Shown here piece by piece: positions 27,117-35,593 of a stretch of DNA of 46,666 nucleotides (positions are counted from its first letter, which is position 1; each line of letters starts with the position of its first letter). The position numbers and the translations under genes are program-made. A model generated the notes under the pieces. That model saw nothing but the letters and a program-made list of their open reading frames with translations, had not been told where the DNA came from and made no database searches. Origin of the DNA: Comamonadaceae bacterium (GTDB lineage: Bacteria; Pseudomonadota; Gammaproteobacteria; Burkholderiales; Burkholderiaceae_C); the NCBI GenBank assembly GCA_947464995.1, contig CANHZG010000002.1, forward strand, positions 1 through 46,666. The letters are read 5' to 3'.

Positions 27117-27140
27117 GACCGATGGTGCGATCCATCGGTC
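27117..27140. promoter_or_regulatory. Inverted repeat in the mucD leader
   Basis: GACCGATGG-TGCGAT-CCATCGGTC is a perfect 9-bp inverted repeat with a 6-bp spacer, ending 41 bp before the mucD ATG. There is no T-run. It may be an operator or an mRNA hairpin; which one cannot be told from sequence. Confidence 0.55.
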
Positions 27141-27181
27141 ATGCAAGAGACAATGTCGCGGATTGGTTCAAAGGAGAAATG

Positions 27182-28648
27182 ATGCGGGTATTTGCTGGTT
27201 TCCGTCCGATGGGCGCTCTGTGCGCGCACTTGGGGCTGCTTGTTTTTTCGCTGACACTGCTGCTATCTCCTTGGCAAGTGGCGTCGGCTCAGGCCAGAGC
27301 CCTTCCAGACTTTACCGATTTAGTGGACCAGGTTGGCCCCTCAGTGGTCAACATCCGAACCCTTGAAAAGGTGGCTCCGCGCAGCCAGCAGGGAGGGCCT
27401 GGAGAAGAGGAAATGCGCGAGTTTTTCAAGCGATTTGGCTTGCCCATGCCCAATATGCCGCGCCAGGGCCCACCCTCGAACCGTCCCGCGCCTGATGAAG
27501 AGCAGCCTAAAGGGGTGGGTTCCGGGTTTATTTTCTCGTCCGATGGCTTGATCATGACCAACGCCCATGTGGTCGAAGGGGCCGATGAGGTGTTGGTAAC
27601 GCTCACGGACAAACGGGAATTCAAAGCCAGAATCATCGGCGCGGACAAGCGCAGCGATGTGGCCTTGGTCAAAATTGAGGCCGTCGGACTGCCTGCGGTC
27701 AAAGTAGGTGACGTGAATCGCTTGCGGGTGGGTGAGTGGGTGATGGCGATTGGGTCACCATTCGGACTTGAAAACACGGTAACCGCGGGCATTGTGAGCG
27801 CCAAGCAACGTGACACCGGTGACTTTTTGCCCTTTATCCAAACCGACGTCGCCATTAACCCTGGCAATTCGGGTGGCCCCTTGATCAATATGCGCGGTGA
27901 AGTCGTGGGCATCAATAGCCAGATTTACTCGCGTTCGGGCGGCTTCATGGGGATTTCATTTGCCATTCCCATGGACGAAGCTGTGCGGGTGGTCGACCAA
28001 CTGCGCACTCAGGGGCGTGTGACCCGGGGCCGCATTGGCGTACAGATTGGGCCGGTAAGCAAAGAGGTGGCCGAATCCTTGGGACTGCCTAAAGCCCAAG
28101 GTGCTTTGGTTACCGGGGTGGAGGCGGGGGCTCCGGCTGACAAGGCAGGCATTGAGGCGGGTGACATTATTTTGCGGTTTGACGGCAAGCCCATCGACAA
28201 GTCCGGTGATTTGCCGCGTATCGTAGGCGCCATCAAACCTGGAACCAAGAGCACCGTTACCGTATTGCGGCGCGGAATAAATAAAGATATCAGCGTAACG
28301 GTTGCCGAAATCGAGGCCGATAAACCCGCAGGTAAGGCTGCAGCCCCTGAGCCAAAGCCCAAGGGTGTGGCCATCCAGTCTCTGGGACTGGTGGTGGGTG
28401 AGCTCAGCGACGCGCAAAGAAAAGAGCTCAAACTCAAGTTCGGCGTGCGCATTGAGGTAGCTAGCGAAGCCGCTGCCCGAGCAGGTCTGCGTGAGGGAGA
28501 CATCATTTTGGCCGTCAACAATACGGAAGTCGCCTCAGGCAAAGACCTGGAATCTGTGTTGGCCAAACATGACAAGAGCCGACCTCTTAATGTGTTGTAT
28601 CGCCGTGGAGAGTGGACGCAATTCGCCGTTATCAGGCCGAGCAATTGA
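27182..28648 (+). CDS. mucD: Periplasmic serine protease of the DegP/MucD family
   Basis: A 488-residue exported protease/chaperone for misfolded envelope proteins. A signal peptide covers about residues 1-37 (ending ASAQARALPDF). The trypsin-like domain has His129 (MTNAHVVEG), Asp159 (SDVALVKI) and Ser230 (GNSGGPLIN). Two PDZ domains follow (GALVTGVEAGAPADKAGIEAGD and GVRIEVASEAAARAGLREGD). The track start at 26762 gives an unsupported 140-residue extension. AAGGAG is 5 bases before the ATG at 27182. In relatives, rpoE-rseA-rseB lie directly upstream; here they are absent. Confidence 0.95.
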   Translation: MRVFAGFRPMGALCAHLGLLVFSLTLLLSPWQVASAQARALPDFTDLVDQVGPSVVNIRTLEKVAPRSQQGGPGEEEMREFFKRFGLPMPNMPRQGPPSNRPAPDEEQPKGVGSGFIFSSDGLIMTNAHVVEGADEVLVTLTDKREFKARIIGADKRSDVALVKIEAVGLPAVKVGDVNRLRVGEWVMAIGSPFGLENTVTAGIVSAKQRDTGDFLPFIQTDVAINPGNSGGPLINMRGEVVGINSQIYSRSGGFMGISFAIPMDEAVRVVDQLRTQGRVTRGRIGVQIGPVSKEVAESLGLPKAQGALVTGVEAGAPADKAGIEAGDIILRFDGKPIDKSGDLPRIVGAIKPGTKSTVTVLRRGINKDISVTVAEIEADKPAGKAAAPEPKPKGVAIQSLGLVVGELSDAQRKELKLKFGVRIEVASEAAARAGLREGDIILAVNNTEVASGKDLESVLAKHDKSRPLNVLYRRGEWTQFAVIRPSN

Positions 28649-28840
28649 CGTGTGGCACCGCGCGCGGCCAAAACGCTGGGAAAAGGTGTGCATTTATGAG
28701 GCAAGCCTCCCGCGCGGTGCATCTGTCGGTTGCGTCACCCATCTAACTTTTCGTTAGAATCTGAGGCTTTTCTTGATAGATATTGCAATAAAGCCGCATC
28801 CATAATTCACAGCGTGGGATTTTTGAAAGTAGCCCACATA

Positions 28841-28895
28841 TTATCAACAACGCCAGGGGCTTTTTAAGCTATTTATGTTTATAAGCTGTTGATAA
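28841..28895. repeat. Inverted DnaA-box-like 9-mers in AT-rich DNA
   Basis: TTATCAACA (28841-28849) and TGTTGATAA (28887-28895) are perfect inverted copies 37 bp apart. Each differs from the DnaA box TTATNCACA at one position. The DNA between them is AT-rich with a GCTT-TTT-AAGC dyad. They could be protein-binding sites or a long-loop hairpin. Confidence 0.45.
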
Positions 28896-28963
28896 GTGCT
28901 TCCTCTAGACCTATTTGATCGCTTTTTTTGGATTGTTGACCTGTGCTGCACGCACTTTTTGCC

Positions 28964-29041
28964 TACAATGAAGTCCCAGCTTTCGCAGTTGCCAAAGAAT
29001 GTTGGTTGAGGGCGCGTCGTTTATCCGATGCGCCCTTTTTT
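28964..29041 (+). ncRNA. Candidate small RNA or attenuated leader upstream of lepA
   Basis: TACAAT at 28964-28969 could act as a -10, and a strong terminator ends at 29041, so a transcript of about 65 nt would be made with no ORF. TTGACC at 28936 is too far (22 bp) for a standard -35, which weakens the promoter. The body has a possible CCAA-AGAATG-TTGG hairpin before the terminator stem. Either an independent RNA or a lepA attenuator would fit. Confidence 0.4.
29010..29041 (+). terminator. Rho-independent terminator upstream of lepA
   Basis: GGGCGCGTCG-TTTATC-CGATGCGCCC forms a 10-bp stem with one G-T pair and a 6-nt loop, followed by TTTTTT. It lies 42 bp before the lepA ATG and 361 bp after mucD, so it would act on something started in between. 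Confidence 0.85.
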
Positions 29042-29082
29042 CTTGTTTCTCTGTTTAATTCTCCGATTCGAATTGTTGCTTG

Positions 29083-30894
29083 ATGAACCACATCAGAAAT
29101 TTCTCCATCATTGCCCACATTGACCACGGCAAATCGACGCTGGCAGACCGGCTTATCCAGCGCTGCGGCGGATTGGAGGAGCGGGACATGCAAGCCCAGG
29201 TGCTTGATTCGATGGATATCGAAAAAGAGCGCGGTATCACCATAAAGGCACAGACCGCAGCCCTGCAGTACAAGGCCTTGGACGGTCAGGTTTACAACCT
29301 CAACCTGATCGACACCCCGGGGCATGTGGATTTTTCATATGAAGTGAGCCGCTCCTTGTCGGCCTGTGAGGGAGCGCTTTTGGTGGTCGACGCCAGCCAG
29401 GGGGTGGAGGCGCAAACCGTAGCCAATTGCTACACGGCGCTAGAACTCGGCGTGGAAGTGGTGCCGGTACTTAACAAGATCGACCTGCCCAATGCGGACC
29501 TGGACAACGCACGCAGCGAGATTGAGGACGTGATCGGCATTGACGCCACCGACGCGATTGCCTGCTCGGCTAAAACGGGGGTGGGCATTGACGAAATCTT
29601 AGAGGCCATTGTTGCGAAAATTCCGCCGCCCAAGGGTAATCCCGAAGGCCCCTTGCGCGCCATGATCATTGACAGCTGGTTTGACGCCTATGTGGGCGTG
29701 GTGATGTTGGTGCGTGTGGTGGACGGTCGTTTGTTGAAGGGCGAGCGCATCAAGATGATGGCCTCAGGCGCCATGTACAACGCCGATAGCCTGGGCGTAT
29801 TTACCCCAGCCAACCAGCCGCGCCAGTCGCTGCAGGCCGGCGAGGTGGGCTACATCATCGCCGGCATCAAGGAATTGCAGGCCGCCAAGGTGGGTGACAC
29901 CGTCACCCTTATCAAACCCGGAACCGGCGGCGCCGCAGCCACCGCCACCGAAGCGCTGCCCGGATTTAAGGAAATTCAACCGCAGGTGTTTGCCGGTCTG
30001 TACCCCACCGAGGCCAGCGAATACGACTCCTTGCGCGACGCGCTGGAAAAACTCAAGCTCAACGACGCGTCGCTGCACTACGAGCCCGAGGTTTCGCAGG
30101 CCCTGGGCTTTGGCTTTAGATGCGGCTTTTTGGGGCTTCTGCACATGGAAATCGTGCAAGAACGCCTCGAGCGCGAGTTTGACCAAGACCTGATTACCAC
30201 CGCGCCCAGCGTGGTCTACGAGGTCATGAAAAACGACGGTGAAGTTCTGATGGTCGAGAACCCGTCCAAGATGCCCGACATCGGCAAGACCGCCGAGATT
30301 CGGGAGCCCATCGTGACGGTTCACCTTTACATGCCCCAGGAGTACGTGGGTGTGGTGATGACGCTGGCCAACCAAAAGCGCGGCATACAGATGAACATGG
30401 CGTACAAGGGGCGCCAGGTGGTGCTGACCTACGAGATGCCATTGGCCGAAATTGTGCTGGACTTCTTTGACAAGCTCAAAAGTGTGAGCCGAGGGTACGC
30501 GTCGATGGACTATGAGTTCAAGGAATACCGGGCGGCCGACGTGGTCAAGGTCGATATCCTGCTCAACTCAGAAAAGGTGGACGCCTTGTCCATCATGTTG
30601 CACCGCTCGCAATCCCAGTACCGCGGGCGCGCGGTGGTAGCCAAGATGCGCGAAATCATCTCGCGCCAGATGTACGACGTGGCGATCCAAGCGGCCATCG
30701 GCTCCAACGTGATTGCGCGTGAGACAATCAAAGCCCTTCGCAAGAACGTGTTGGCCAAGTGCTACGGCGGCGATATTTCGCGCAAGAAAAAACTCCTCGA
30801 GAAACAAAAAGCAGGTAAAAAACGCATGAAACAAATTGGTTCTGTTGAGGTGCCGCAAGAGGCATTTCTGGCGATTTTGCAGGTGGAAGATTGA
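29083..30894 (+). CDS. lepA: Elongation factor 4 (LepA GTPase)
   Basis: A 603-residue translational GTPase acting on the ribosome. It opens [19 protein letters not shown] (G1 P-loop), with [19 protein letters not shown] (G3) and LNKIDLP (G4). EF-G-like domains follow, then the LepA-specific C-terminus with [26 protein letters not shown]. The track counts a TTG at 29080; the ATG at 29083 is the start. Shine-Dalgarno matching is poor. The stop overlaps the lepB start (TGATG). It heads the lepA-lepB-rnc-era-recO run. Confidence 0.98.
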   Translation: MNHIRNFSIIAHIDHGKSTLADRLIQRCGGLEERDMQAQVLDSMDIEKERGITIKAQTAALQYKALDGQVYNLNLIDTPGHVDFSYEVSRSLSACEGALLVVDASQGVEAQTVANCYTALELGVEVVPVLNKIDLPNADLDNARSEIEDVIGIDATDAIACSAKTGVGIDEILEAIVAKIPPPKGNPEGPLRAMIIDSWFDAYVGVVMLVRVVDGRLLKGERIKMMASGAMYNADSLGVFTPANQPRQSLQAGEVGYIIAGIKELQAAKVGDTVTLIKPGTGGAAATATEALPGFKEIQPQVFAGLYPTEASEYDSLRDALEKLKLNDASLHYEPEVSQALGFGFRCGFLGLLHMEIVQERLEREFDQDLITTAPSVVYEVMKNDGEVLMVENPSKMPDIGKTAEIREPIVTVHLYMPQEYVGVVMTLANQKRGIQMNMAYKGRQVVLTYEMPLAEIVLDFFDKLKSVSRGYASMDYEFKEYRAADVVKVDILLNSEKVDALSIMLHRSQSQYRGRAVVAKMREIISRQMYDVAIQAAIGSNVIARETIKALRKNVLAKCYGGDISRKKKLLEKQKAGKKRMKQIGSVEVPQEAFLAILQVED

Positions 30895-31859
30895 TGCAGG
30901 CGCTTACCTCTTTGGTCTTGGGCGCCTTTGTTGCCTACGCCGGCTCCTGGTATCTGGGTTGGGTCGATGGGAATTTCGCTTTGCTGCTTTTCATGGCTAG
31001 CGTGGTAACCGGTCTGTATTGGCTGGCTGAGCGGTATTACTTTCTGCCCGGGCGCGTGGCAGCCGCCGACCGATTGCAGAGCGCAGATGCCCAGCGCCGC
31101 GCGGATTTGGCCAAGCAAGGAATCAACCAAGTCGACAGCAGTGTGGCCGAGGCCCGGGCGCGCATCATGGCCCAGCCCTGGTGGCTGGACTGGACCGCCG
31201 GCTTGTTTCCGGTGATTATTTCGGTTTTTTTCTTGCGCTCTTTCATCGTTGAGCCCTTCAAAATCCCCTCGGGCTCGATGATTCCCACGTTGCTGGTTGG
31301 CGACTTGATTTTGGTCAACAAGTTCCATTACGGTCTGCGCTTGCCGGTGCTCAACGCCAAGATCACCGAGGGCGCCAAGCCACAGCGCGGTGATGTGATG
31401 GTGTTTCGCTACCCACCCAAGCCCAGCCTGGACTACATCAAGCGCGTGGTCGGCCTGCCCGGCGACACCGTGGCCTATATCAACAAGCGCCTGACCATTA
31501 ACGGCCAAGTCATTGAGACACAGTCGGTGCCTGAGTTTTTTGACGAAGACGCGATGCGCTACTTCAAACAGTTTGAGGAAAAATTGGGCGCTCAGCCGCA
31601 CCGCTTGCTCAATGACGAGGATCGACCCGCGTTCGTACCCGGCAACGACCGTTTCGCAGGGGCGGAGGTTTGCAATTACACCGTCGAAGGCGTGACCTGC
31701 AAGGTGCCAGAAGGCAGTTATTTCATGATGGGCGATAACCGCGACAACTCGCTGGACTCGCGCTACTGGGGCTTTGTGCCAGACAAAAATATCGTTGGCA
31801 AGGCGTTTTTTGTCTGGATGAACTTTGGCAGCCTCAAACGCATCGGGTCGTTCCACTAA
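30894..31859 (+). CDS. lepB: Signal peptidase I
   Basis: A 321-residue inner-membrane protease that cleaves signal peptides. Two N-terminal helices (about residues 3-21 and 24-44), a third helix LFPVIISVFFLRSFIV, then box B PSGSMIPTLLVGDLILV with the catalytic Ser. KRVVGLPGD carries the catalytic Lys and GDNRDNSLDSRYWGFVP is box E. Its start codon overlaps the lepA stop by one base, which implies translational coupling. Confidence 0.97.
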   Translation: MQALTSLVLGAFVAYAGSWYLGWVDGNFALLLFMASVVTGLYWLAERYYFLPGRVAAADRLQSADAQRRADLAKQGINQVDSSVAEARARIMAQPWWLDWTAGLFPVIISVFFLRSFIVEPFKIPSGSMIPTLLVGDLILVNKFHYGLRLPVLNAKITEGAKPQRGDVMVFRYPPKPSLDYIKRVVGLPGDTVAYINKRLTINGQVIETQSVPEFFDEDAMRYFKQFEEKLGAQPHRLLNDEDRPAFVPGNDRFAGAEVCNYTVEGVTCKVPEGSYFMMGDNRDNSLDSRYWGFVPDKNIVGKAFFVWMNFGSLKRIGSFH

Positions 31860-31877
31860 GCCGATTTGACCCCCGAC

Positions 31878-32558
31878 ATGCACCAGTTGCAGCAGCGCCT
31901 GCAACACGAATTCAAAGACCCCACCCTGCTGGCGCGGGCGCTGACGCACCGCAGCTTTTCCATTGACCATTACGAGCGCCTGGAGTTTCTGGGCGATTCG
32001 GTGCTCAACCTGGCGGTGTCCGACCTGCTGTATTCGCGTTTGAGCGCCTTACCCGAGGGTGATCTCTCACGAATTCGTGCCAACCTTGTGCGCCAGGACA
32101 CGCTGCACAAGCTCGCGGTGGAATTGGGCCTGACCAAGGTGCTGAAGCTGGGGGAGGGCGAAATGCGCTCGGGCGGCCCCAAACGGCCCTCGATTTTGGC
32201 CGATGCGCTCGAAGCCATCATCGGTGCCGTTTATTTGGACGCGGGCTACGCCGTAGCGCAGGCGCTGGTACAGCGGCTATTTCAGGCAGTGGACGTCAAC
32301 CCGCAAATGGATGCCATCGGCAAAGATCCGAAAACCCAGTTGCAAGAGTGGTTGCAAGGGCGCAAACTCAAACTGCCCGAGTACCGCGTGGTCGCGGTGA
32401 TGGGCGCGGCGCACCAGCAAAGCTTTGACGTGGCATGTGAGATTGCCGAGCTGCGCCTCTCCGAACGTGGCATCGGTGGCTCGCGCCGAGCGGCCGAGCA
32501 GGCGGCCGCTGCCGCCATGCTGCAAACCCTACACACCAAGGCTGACCATGACAACTAA
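31878..32558 (+). CDS. rnc: Ribonuclease III
   Basis: A 226-residue double-strand-specific endoribonuclease for rRNA and mRNA processing. [20 protein letters not shown] is the signature with catalytic acidic residues, and [16 protein letters not shown] holds the second metal site. A C-terminal dsRNA-binding domain runs from about 155 ([15 protein letters not shown] to [15 protein letters not shown]). The ATG at 31878 is chosen over a TTG at 31866. No Shine-Dalgarno is clear. The 3' end overlaps era by 11 bp. Confidence 0.97.
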   Translation: MHQLQQRLQHEFKDPTLLARALTHRSFSIDHYERLEFLGDSVLNLAVSDLLYSRLSALPEGDLSRIRANLVRQDTLHKLAVELGLTKVLKLGEGEMRSGGPKRPSILADALEAIIGAVYLDAGYAVAQALVQRLFQAVDVNPQMDAIGKDPKTQLQEWLQGRKLKLPEYRVVAVMGAAHQQSFDVACEIAELRLSERGIGGSRRAAEQAAAAAMLQTLHTKADHDN

Positions 32559-33603
32559 AAAAACAATGCCTAAGACCCCTGCCCCCCCCGCCCCAGCCAC
32601 CTCAGTCGTTCCCCGCATCGACGATGGCGCCGATTTGGAGAGCATGCTCGAAGGTCTGCTCAAGACCACGCCACGCGTGGCGCCCGGTGCCGCTGTCGCC
32701 CAGGAGGGTGAGCGCTGCGGGCTGGTGGCCATTGTGGGCAAGCCCAATGTGGGCAAGTCCACCCTGATGAACGCCTTGGTGGGGCAAAAAATCAGCATTA
32801 CCTCGCGCAAGGCGCAAACCACGCGTCACCGCATCACCGGCATCCATACCCGCGGTACCACCCAATTTGTGTTTGTCGACACGCCGGGCTTTCAGACCCG
32901 GCACAACAACGCGCTCAACCGCTCGCTGAACAAAACCGTGCTGGGTGCCGTAGGTGATGTGGACCTGATTTTGTTTGTGGTCGAAGCTGGCATGTTTAAC
33001 CAGGCCGATGCCAAAGTGCTGGCGCTCTTGAGCAAAAACGTACCCACGCTCTTGGTGGCCAACAAGCTCGACCAGGTCAATCGCCGCGCTGACATTGCGC
33101 CTTGGCTGCAAGACATGCAGCAACGCCACGCTTTTGCCGAGTTTGTGCCCATGTCGGCCAAAAACGCCAAGGACATTGAGCGCATGCTGGGCATTTGCGA
33201 AAAATACCTGCCCGAGCAAGCCTGGTGGTACGCCGCTGACGAGTTAACCGATCGCAGCGAGAAATTCCTGGCCAGCGAAACCGTGCGCGAAAAGCTGTTT
33301 CGCCTGACGGGCGATGAGCTGCCTTACACCTCCACCGTGGTGATCGACAAGTTTGAAGAAGAGCCGGGCCGGGGCAAGCAAAAACGCCTCTTACGCATTG
33401 CCGCCACCATCGTGGTGGAACGCAATGGCCACAAGGCCATGGTGATTGGCGACAAAGGCGAGCGCATCAAGCGCATCGGCATGGAAACCCGGGTCGAGCT
33501 GGAAAAGCTGCTCGACTGCAAGGTCTTCATCGAAATGTGGGTCAAGGTGCGCTCCGGTTGGGCTGACGACGAAGCGCGCGTGCGCTCGTTTGGTTACGAG
33601 TAA
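32548..33603 (+). CDS. era: GTPase Era
   Basis: A 351-residue GTPase for 30S subunit maturation. GKPNVGKST (G1), DTPGF (G3) and NKLD (G4) define the GTPase, and a C-terminal KH domain shows [23 protein letters not shown]. It carries a Pro/Ala-rich N-terminal extension of about 50 residues ([10 protein letters not shown]...) compared with the usual length near 300. The ATG at 32548 overlaps rnc by 11 bp. recO begins immediately after its stop. Confidence 0.97.
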   Translation: MTTKKTMPKTPAPPAPATSVVPRIDDGADLESMLEGLLKTTPRVAPGAAVAQEGERCGLVAIVGKPNVGKSTLMNALVGQKISITSRKAQTTRHRITGIHTRGTTQFVFVDTPGFQTRHNNALNRSLNKTVLGAVGDVDLILFVVEAGMFNQADAKVLALLSKNVPTLLVANKLDQVNRRADIAPWLQDMQQRHAFAEFVPMSAKNAKDIERMLGICEKYLPEQAWWYAADELTDRSEKFLASETVREKLFRLTGDELPYTSTVVIDKFEEEPGRGKQKRLLRIAATIVVERNGHKAMVIGDKGERIKRIGMETRVELEKLLDCKVFIEMWVKVRSGWADDEARVRSFGYE

Positions 33604-34353
33604 ATGGCCACCCGGCGCATTGCCGACGAGCCCGCGTATGTGCTGCACCGCTACGACTGGAGCGAGTCCAGCCTGATCGTGGAGGTGTTTACCCGCCACC
33701 ACGGGCGCATTGCCCTGGTGGCCAAGGGCGCCAAGCGGCCGAGCTCCAGTTTTCGGCCGATTCTGCTGCCCATGCAGCCTTTGCACCTGGCGTTTGGTGG
33801 CGACGCCGAGATTCGCACCCTCAAAAGTGCCGAATGGCAGGGCGGCCACGTCATGCCCACGGGAGATGCGCTGCTTTCTGGTTACTACCTCAATGAGTTG
33901 CTGCTCACTTTGCTGGCGCGTGACGACCCGCACCCGACGCTGTTTGACGTGTATGCCCGCGTGGTGGAGGTGATCGCCAGCCAGCATGGCGAGGTACTGC
34001 AGGCCGCGTTGCGCACCTATGAGCTGCTGCTGCTGCGCGAAGTGGGACTGTTGCCCCAGCTTGACGTGCAAACGATGACCTTGGGCGCACTGCAGGCCGA
34101 TGGGCGCTATTGCCTGGTGCCCGAAGGCGGCCTGCGCCTGGCCCACGCGGACGACCGGGCCAGTTTGACGGGCGCGCAGTGGACGGATCTGCAGGCAGTA
34201 CTGGCCGATAAAGCGCCGTTTACCAGCACGCTGCGCGCCTGCGCCCAGATGAGCGCCGAGCTCAAGCCCCAGCTGCGTGCGCTGCTGCACTACCATTGCG
34301 GCACCAAGACGCTGCGCACCCGGCAGATGATGATTGATATTCAGTCCCTTTAA
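33604..34353 (+). CDS. recO: DNA repair protein RecO
   Basis: A 249-residue recombination mediator that helps RecA load on SSB-coated DNA with RecF/RecR. An N-terminal OB fold ([36 protein letters not shown]) is followed by a helical domain ([44 protein letters not shown]). The ATG abuts the era stop with no gap. The zinc Cys of some RecO proteins are not evident. Confidence 0.94.
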   Translation: MATRRIADEPAYVLHRYDWSESSLIVEVFTRHHGRIALVAKGAKRPSSSFRPILLPMQPLHLAFGGDAEIRTLKSAEWQGGHVMPTGDALLSGYYLNELLLTLLARDDPHPTLFDVYARVVEVIASQHGEVLQAALRTYELLLLREVGLLPQLDVQTMTLGALQADGRYCLVPEGGLRLAHADDRASLTGAQWTDLQAVLADKAPFTSTLRACAQMSAELKPQLRALLHYHCGTKTLRTRQMMIDIQSL

Positions 34354-34369
34354 CACCCCAGATCACAGT

Positions 34370-34381
34370 CCTGTATACAGG
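34370..34381. repeat. 12-bp perfect palindrome between recO and pdxJ
   Basis: CCTGTATACAGG is fully self-complementary and sits 15 bp before the pdxJ ATG. Its CTGT...ACAG ends recall LexA boxes, but the spacing (2 bp instead of 8) is wrong. Purpose unknown. Confidence 0.35.
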
Positions 34382-34395
34382 CCCGACTTGTCGCC

Positions 34396-35154
34396 ATGAA
34401 TACCCACGCAACCGCACTGTCCGTCAATCTGAATAAAGTAGCGTTGGTGCGCAACACCCGCCTCCTTGGCATTCCCAGCGTCACCCGAGCGGCGACCTTG
34501 TGTTTGCAGGCGGGGGCCTCGGGCATCACCGTGCATCCCCGGCCCGACGCGCGCCATATCCGCGCGGGGGACGTGAGTGATCTGGCGCAACTCATGCAGG
34601 CCTGGCCAGACCGGGAGTTCAATATCGAAGGCAACCCGTTTCACAATCTGATGGACGTAGTGGGTGGGTTGGTCGCGCGCAAGCTGCCCGTGCACCAGGT
34701 GACTTTCGTACCCGATGGCGAAGGCCAGTTCACCAGCGACCACGGCTGGAATTTCCCCCAAGACGCCCAGCGCCTGCGCCCCTTGATCGCCCAGGCGCGT
34801 GCCTGGGGTCTGCGGGTGAGCCTGTTCATGGATGCCGAACCTGCTTCCATGGCCGGTGCCCGTGAGGTGGGTGCGCAACGGGTAGAGCTCTATACCGAGC
34901 CATTTGCTGCCGCCTGGGGTGGCCCTAAGCAGGCGGCTCAACTGGATCGCTTTGCCCAATCTGCGCGCGCCGCCCTGAACCTGGGCTTAGGCGTCAACGC
35001 CGGCCACGACCTCAACCTCGACAACCTTGCCGCATTTGCACGCCAGGTGCCGGGTTTGAGTGAGGTCTCGATTGGCCACGCGCTGATTGCCGACGCGCTG
35101 GAGCTAGGGTACGCAGCTGCCGTAGCCGCCTATATTCGATGTTTGCGGCCATGA
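34396..35154 (+). CDS. pdxJ: Pyridoxine 5'-phosphate synthase
   Basis: A 252-residue TIM-barrel enzyme that condenses 1-deoxyxylulose 5-phosphate with aminoacetone phosphate to pyridoxine phosphate. It shows [58 protein letters not shown], and LNAGHDL-like [13 protein letters not shown] near the end. [14 protein letters not shown] closes the phosphate site. The stop overlaps acpS by 4 bp; pdxJ-acpS is a common pair. Confidence 0.97.
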   Translation: MNTHATALSVNLNKVALVRNTRLLGIPSVTRAATLCLQAGASGITVHPRPDARHIRAGDVSDLAQLMQAWPDREFNIEGNPFHNLMDVVGGLVARKLPVHQVTFVPDGEGQFTSDHGWNFPQDAQRLRPLIAQARAWGLRVSLFMDAEPASMAGAREVGAQRVELYTEPFAAAWGGPKQAAQLDRFAQSARAALNLGLGVNAGHDLNLDNLAAFARQVPGLSEVSIGHALIADALELGYAAAVAAYIRCLRP

Positions 35155-35552
35155 TGTACGGCATTGGCACGGATATTTGCGACATCCGGCGCATTCGCGC
35201 CAGCCTGGAGCGCCACGGTGATCGCTTTGCTGCCCGCGTCTTATCAGAACGTGAATTGGCCACCTGGCGCACACGCAGCGCGCGCTGGCCCGAGCGCGGT
35301 GTGCGCTACCTGGCCACGCGCTTTAGTGCCAAAGAGGCGTTTAGCAAAGCCATTGGCTTAGGAATGCGCATGCCCATGAGCTGGCGGTTGTGCGAGATCG
35401 CCAATCTGTCCAGCGGCGCCCCGGTGGTCGTGCTCCATGGCGGCTTGAAATCATGGTTTGAGGCCAAAGGCCTACAAGCCCAAATCACACTGAGCGACGA
35501 GACCGATTACGCGGTCAGCTTTTGCGTGGTCGAAGTTCGCTCGCCCGCGTGA
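35151..35552 (+). CDS. acpS: Holo-ACP synthase
   Basis: A 133-residue enzyme that transfers 4'-phosphopantetheine from CoA to the Ser of AcpP, which is encoded 10 kb upstream. [14 protein letters not shown] holds the metal-binding Asp and [13 protein letters not shown] the catalytic Glu/Lys. The track starts at 35139. ATG at 35151 (ATGA overlap with pdxJ) or 35154 better fits the family N-terminus MIYGIGTD. Confidence 0.96.
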   Translation: MMYGIGTDICDIRRIRASLERHGDRFAARVLSERELATWRTRSARWPERGVRYLATRFSAKEAFSKAIGLGMRMPMSWRLCEIANLSSGAPVVVLHGGLKSWFEAKGLQAQITLSDETDYAVSFCVVEVRSPA

Positions 35553-35593
35553 AACCCGCCTAGCTCCGCATTTTTTGAAACCACGAGTACGCC

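Larger units (their letters stand above)
28649..29082. other. 434-bp intergenic region between mucD and lepA
   Basis: No gene is supported here. It is more AT-rich than its surroundings and holds small dyads (GAGGC-AA-GCCTC at 28698-28709; TCTAAC-TTTTC-GTTAGA near 28742; GTGGG/CCCAC near 28813-28837). It also holds the inverted DnaA-box-like pair and the promoter/terminator unit listed separately. This is the largest non-coding region of the right half apart from the phasin promoter. Confidence 0.7.

Noticed and set aside
26762-27181. 140-residue N-terminal extension of mucD in the track
   Set aside because: It runs through the YgfX-like gene in another frame, lacks conserved features, and a good Shine-Dalgarno plus signal peptide start at 27182.
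28936-28969. TTGACC and TACAAT taken as a complete standard promoter
   Set aside because: The spacer is 22 bp, too long for sigma-70; only the -10 is kept, as a tentative element.
30762-31970. 402-aa minus-strand ORF opposite lepB
   Set aside because: Shadow of lepB and neighbours with no recognisable domain.
34370-34381. LexA box reading of CCTGTATACAGG
   Set aside because: LexA sites need CTGT-N8-ACAG; here only two bases separate the arms.
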